The position numbers and the translations under genes were made by a program. 64,000 nucleotides of DNA. Origin: Amylibacter sp. GTDB taxonomy: Bacteria > Pseudomonadota > Alphaproteobacteria > Rhodobacterales > Rhodobacteraceae. This document shows, piece by piece, positions 63,521 to 64,000 of the stretch. The stretch spans positions 1 through 64,000 of the forward strand of contig JAJFHZ010000006.1 in NCBI GenBank assembly GCA_021775355.1. Reading direction: 5' to 3'. The notes under the pieces were generated by a model, which had not been told where the DNA came from, did not search any database, and saw nothing but the letters and a program-made list of their open reading frames with translations. How positions within the stretch are numbered: position 1 is the first letter of the stretch; each line of letters opens with the position of its first letter.

Positions 63521-64000
63521 CTATTGTGCAGTTTCATTGCCAGAAAGCAACTGGGTCTGCAGCGGTATTTCACCACCCAAAGAAACCAGTAACTGGGCTG
63601 CACGCTGGCGTATTCCGGCAGAGATATCCGACTCATTCAAAAGCTGTGTAAGCTGCGCAATTGAACCTTCTACATCGCCCGTATCCAGCAGTGCCACGGC
63701 GATTTGTTCCAGTGCCAACGGGCGAAACGGGTTTCCGGGTGTTGCAAGGGTATGCAAAGACGTCATACGTTCCCCCTGATCCATATCTTTTCCGCTTAAA
63801 ATCAAAGCTTTGAATTGTGCCATATCACGATATATTTGTGATAAACTTGCGTCGTTCACGACAGTATCCAGCACCGCTAACGCCGCATCAATTTGACCGT
63901 CTTCGGATAAAATGGCCGCTTTTTGAAATGCAATCAAGACCGATGCAGAACCACTGATTTCGTTAATGTTTTCCAAAGCCGCGATTTGATCCGCAGCCGC
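63521..64000 (-). CDS. YfgM-like tetratricopeptide protein, 5' end outside the window
   Basis: The frame stays open to the right edge, so the N-terminal part with the expected membrane anchor is missing. The 159 visible residues are helical repeats (FQKAAILSEDGQIDAALAVL, MAQFKALILSGKD, LALEQIAVALLDTGDVEGSI) like the periplasmic part of YfgM, a SecYEG-associated chaperone-linked protein. The order yfgM-bamB-der is the E. coli order, which supports the call. The TTG at 63976 is internal, not the start. Confidence 0.75.
   Translation of the reverse strand, partial: AAADQIAALENINEISGSASVLIAFQKAAILSEDGQIDAALAVLDTVVNDASLSQIYRDMAQFKALILSGKDMDQGERMTSLHTLATPGNPFRPLALEQIAVALLDTGDVEGSIAQLTQLLNESDISAGIRQRAAQLLVSLGGEIPLQTQLLSGNETAQ

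Noticed and set aside
1..64000. CRISPR arrays, prophage or restriction/defence clusters
   Set aside because: No spaced repeats, phage structural genes, cas genes, methylases or toxin-antitoxin pairs were seen; the only mobile signals are the IS3-type edge and the decayed region beside it.

Overview
The window reads as chromosomal DNA of a marine alphaproteobacterium, most likely a low-GC member of the Rhodobacterales (roseobacter type). The support is the blocks dnaB-alr-mlaE-mlaF, radA-cvpA-purF-SDR and ccmABCDG, an IF-3 that starts like roseobacter IF-3, and catabolism of marine osmolytes and phosphonates. The placement is inference from gene content and protein style. No rRNA or tRNA gene was seen.

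Region 1-2300: the left edge carries the start of an IS3-type OrfA, then a GcvA-like LysR regulator, about 840 bp without an intact gene that holds a decayed helix-turn-helix gene, and a periplasmic cytochrome c. Region 2450-10130: an amidase, then a compact operon for 2-aminoethylphosphonate breakdown read leftwards (phnW, phnA, phnY, pbfA) with its dedicated LysR regulator divergent from phnW. PhnW makes phosphonoacetaldehyde, PhnY oxidises it to phosphonoacetate, PhnA hydrolyses that to acetate and phosphate, and PbfA feeds in hydroxylated aminoethylphosphonate. Region 10119-16713: a His-rich Ni/Co-type transporter, a secreted HEXXH protein, an operon of ectoine hydrolase (DoeA), ArgE-like deacetylase and FAD amine oxidase, and an alanine-rich membrane-anchored protein with an 11-residue repeat.

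Region 16961-25345: infC, apparently starting at AUA, a DUF1223 protein, a TauE/SafE permease and the cytochrome c maturation genes. The ccm operon is split: ccmA-ccmB and ccmC-ccmD-ccmG are separated by an arsenic-resistance operon (arsR-arsC-arsH-dehydratase-aqpS) in the same orientation. Region 25345-33700: a small basic protein, a LysR regulator, aconitase, cytochrome b561/YceI, a Met/His-rich outer-membrane barrel with a DUF2946 protein (probably copper-related), and ribH under an FMN riboswitch.

Region 33694-49156: pyrC, an intergenic region with four DnaA-box-like sites and a predicted minus-strand small RNA with an anti-Shine-Dalgarno loop, then dnaB, alr, mlaEF, membrane proteins, radA, cvpA, purF, an SDR, ychF, trpA and an FMN-dependent lactate-type dehydrogenase. 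Region 49157-64000: rplY-pth, DUF2332, a NifU-like scaffold, tsaB-rimI, an SDR, an agmatinase-family enzyme, an SLC13 permease, a RecD-like helicase, pirin, der, bamB and a YfgM-like protein cut by the right edge.
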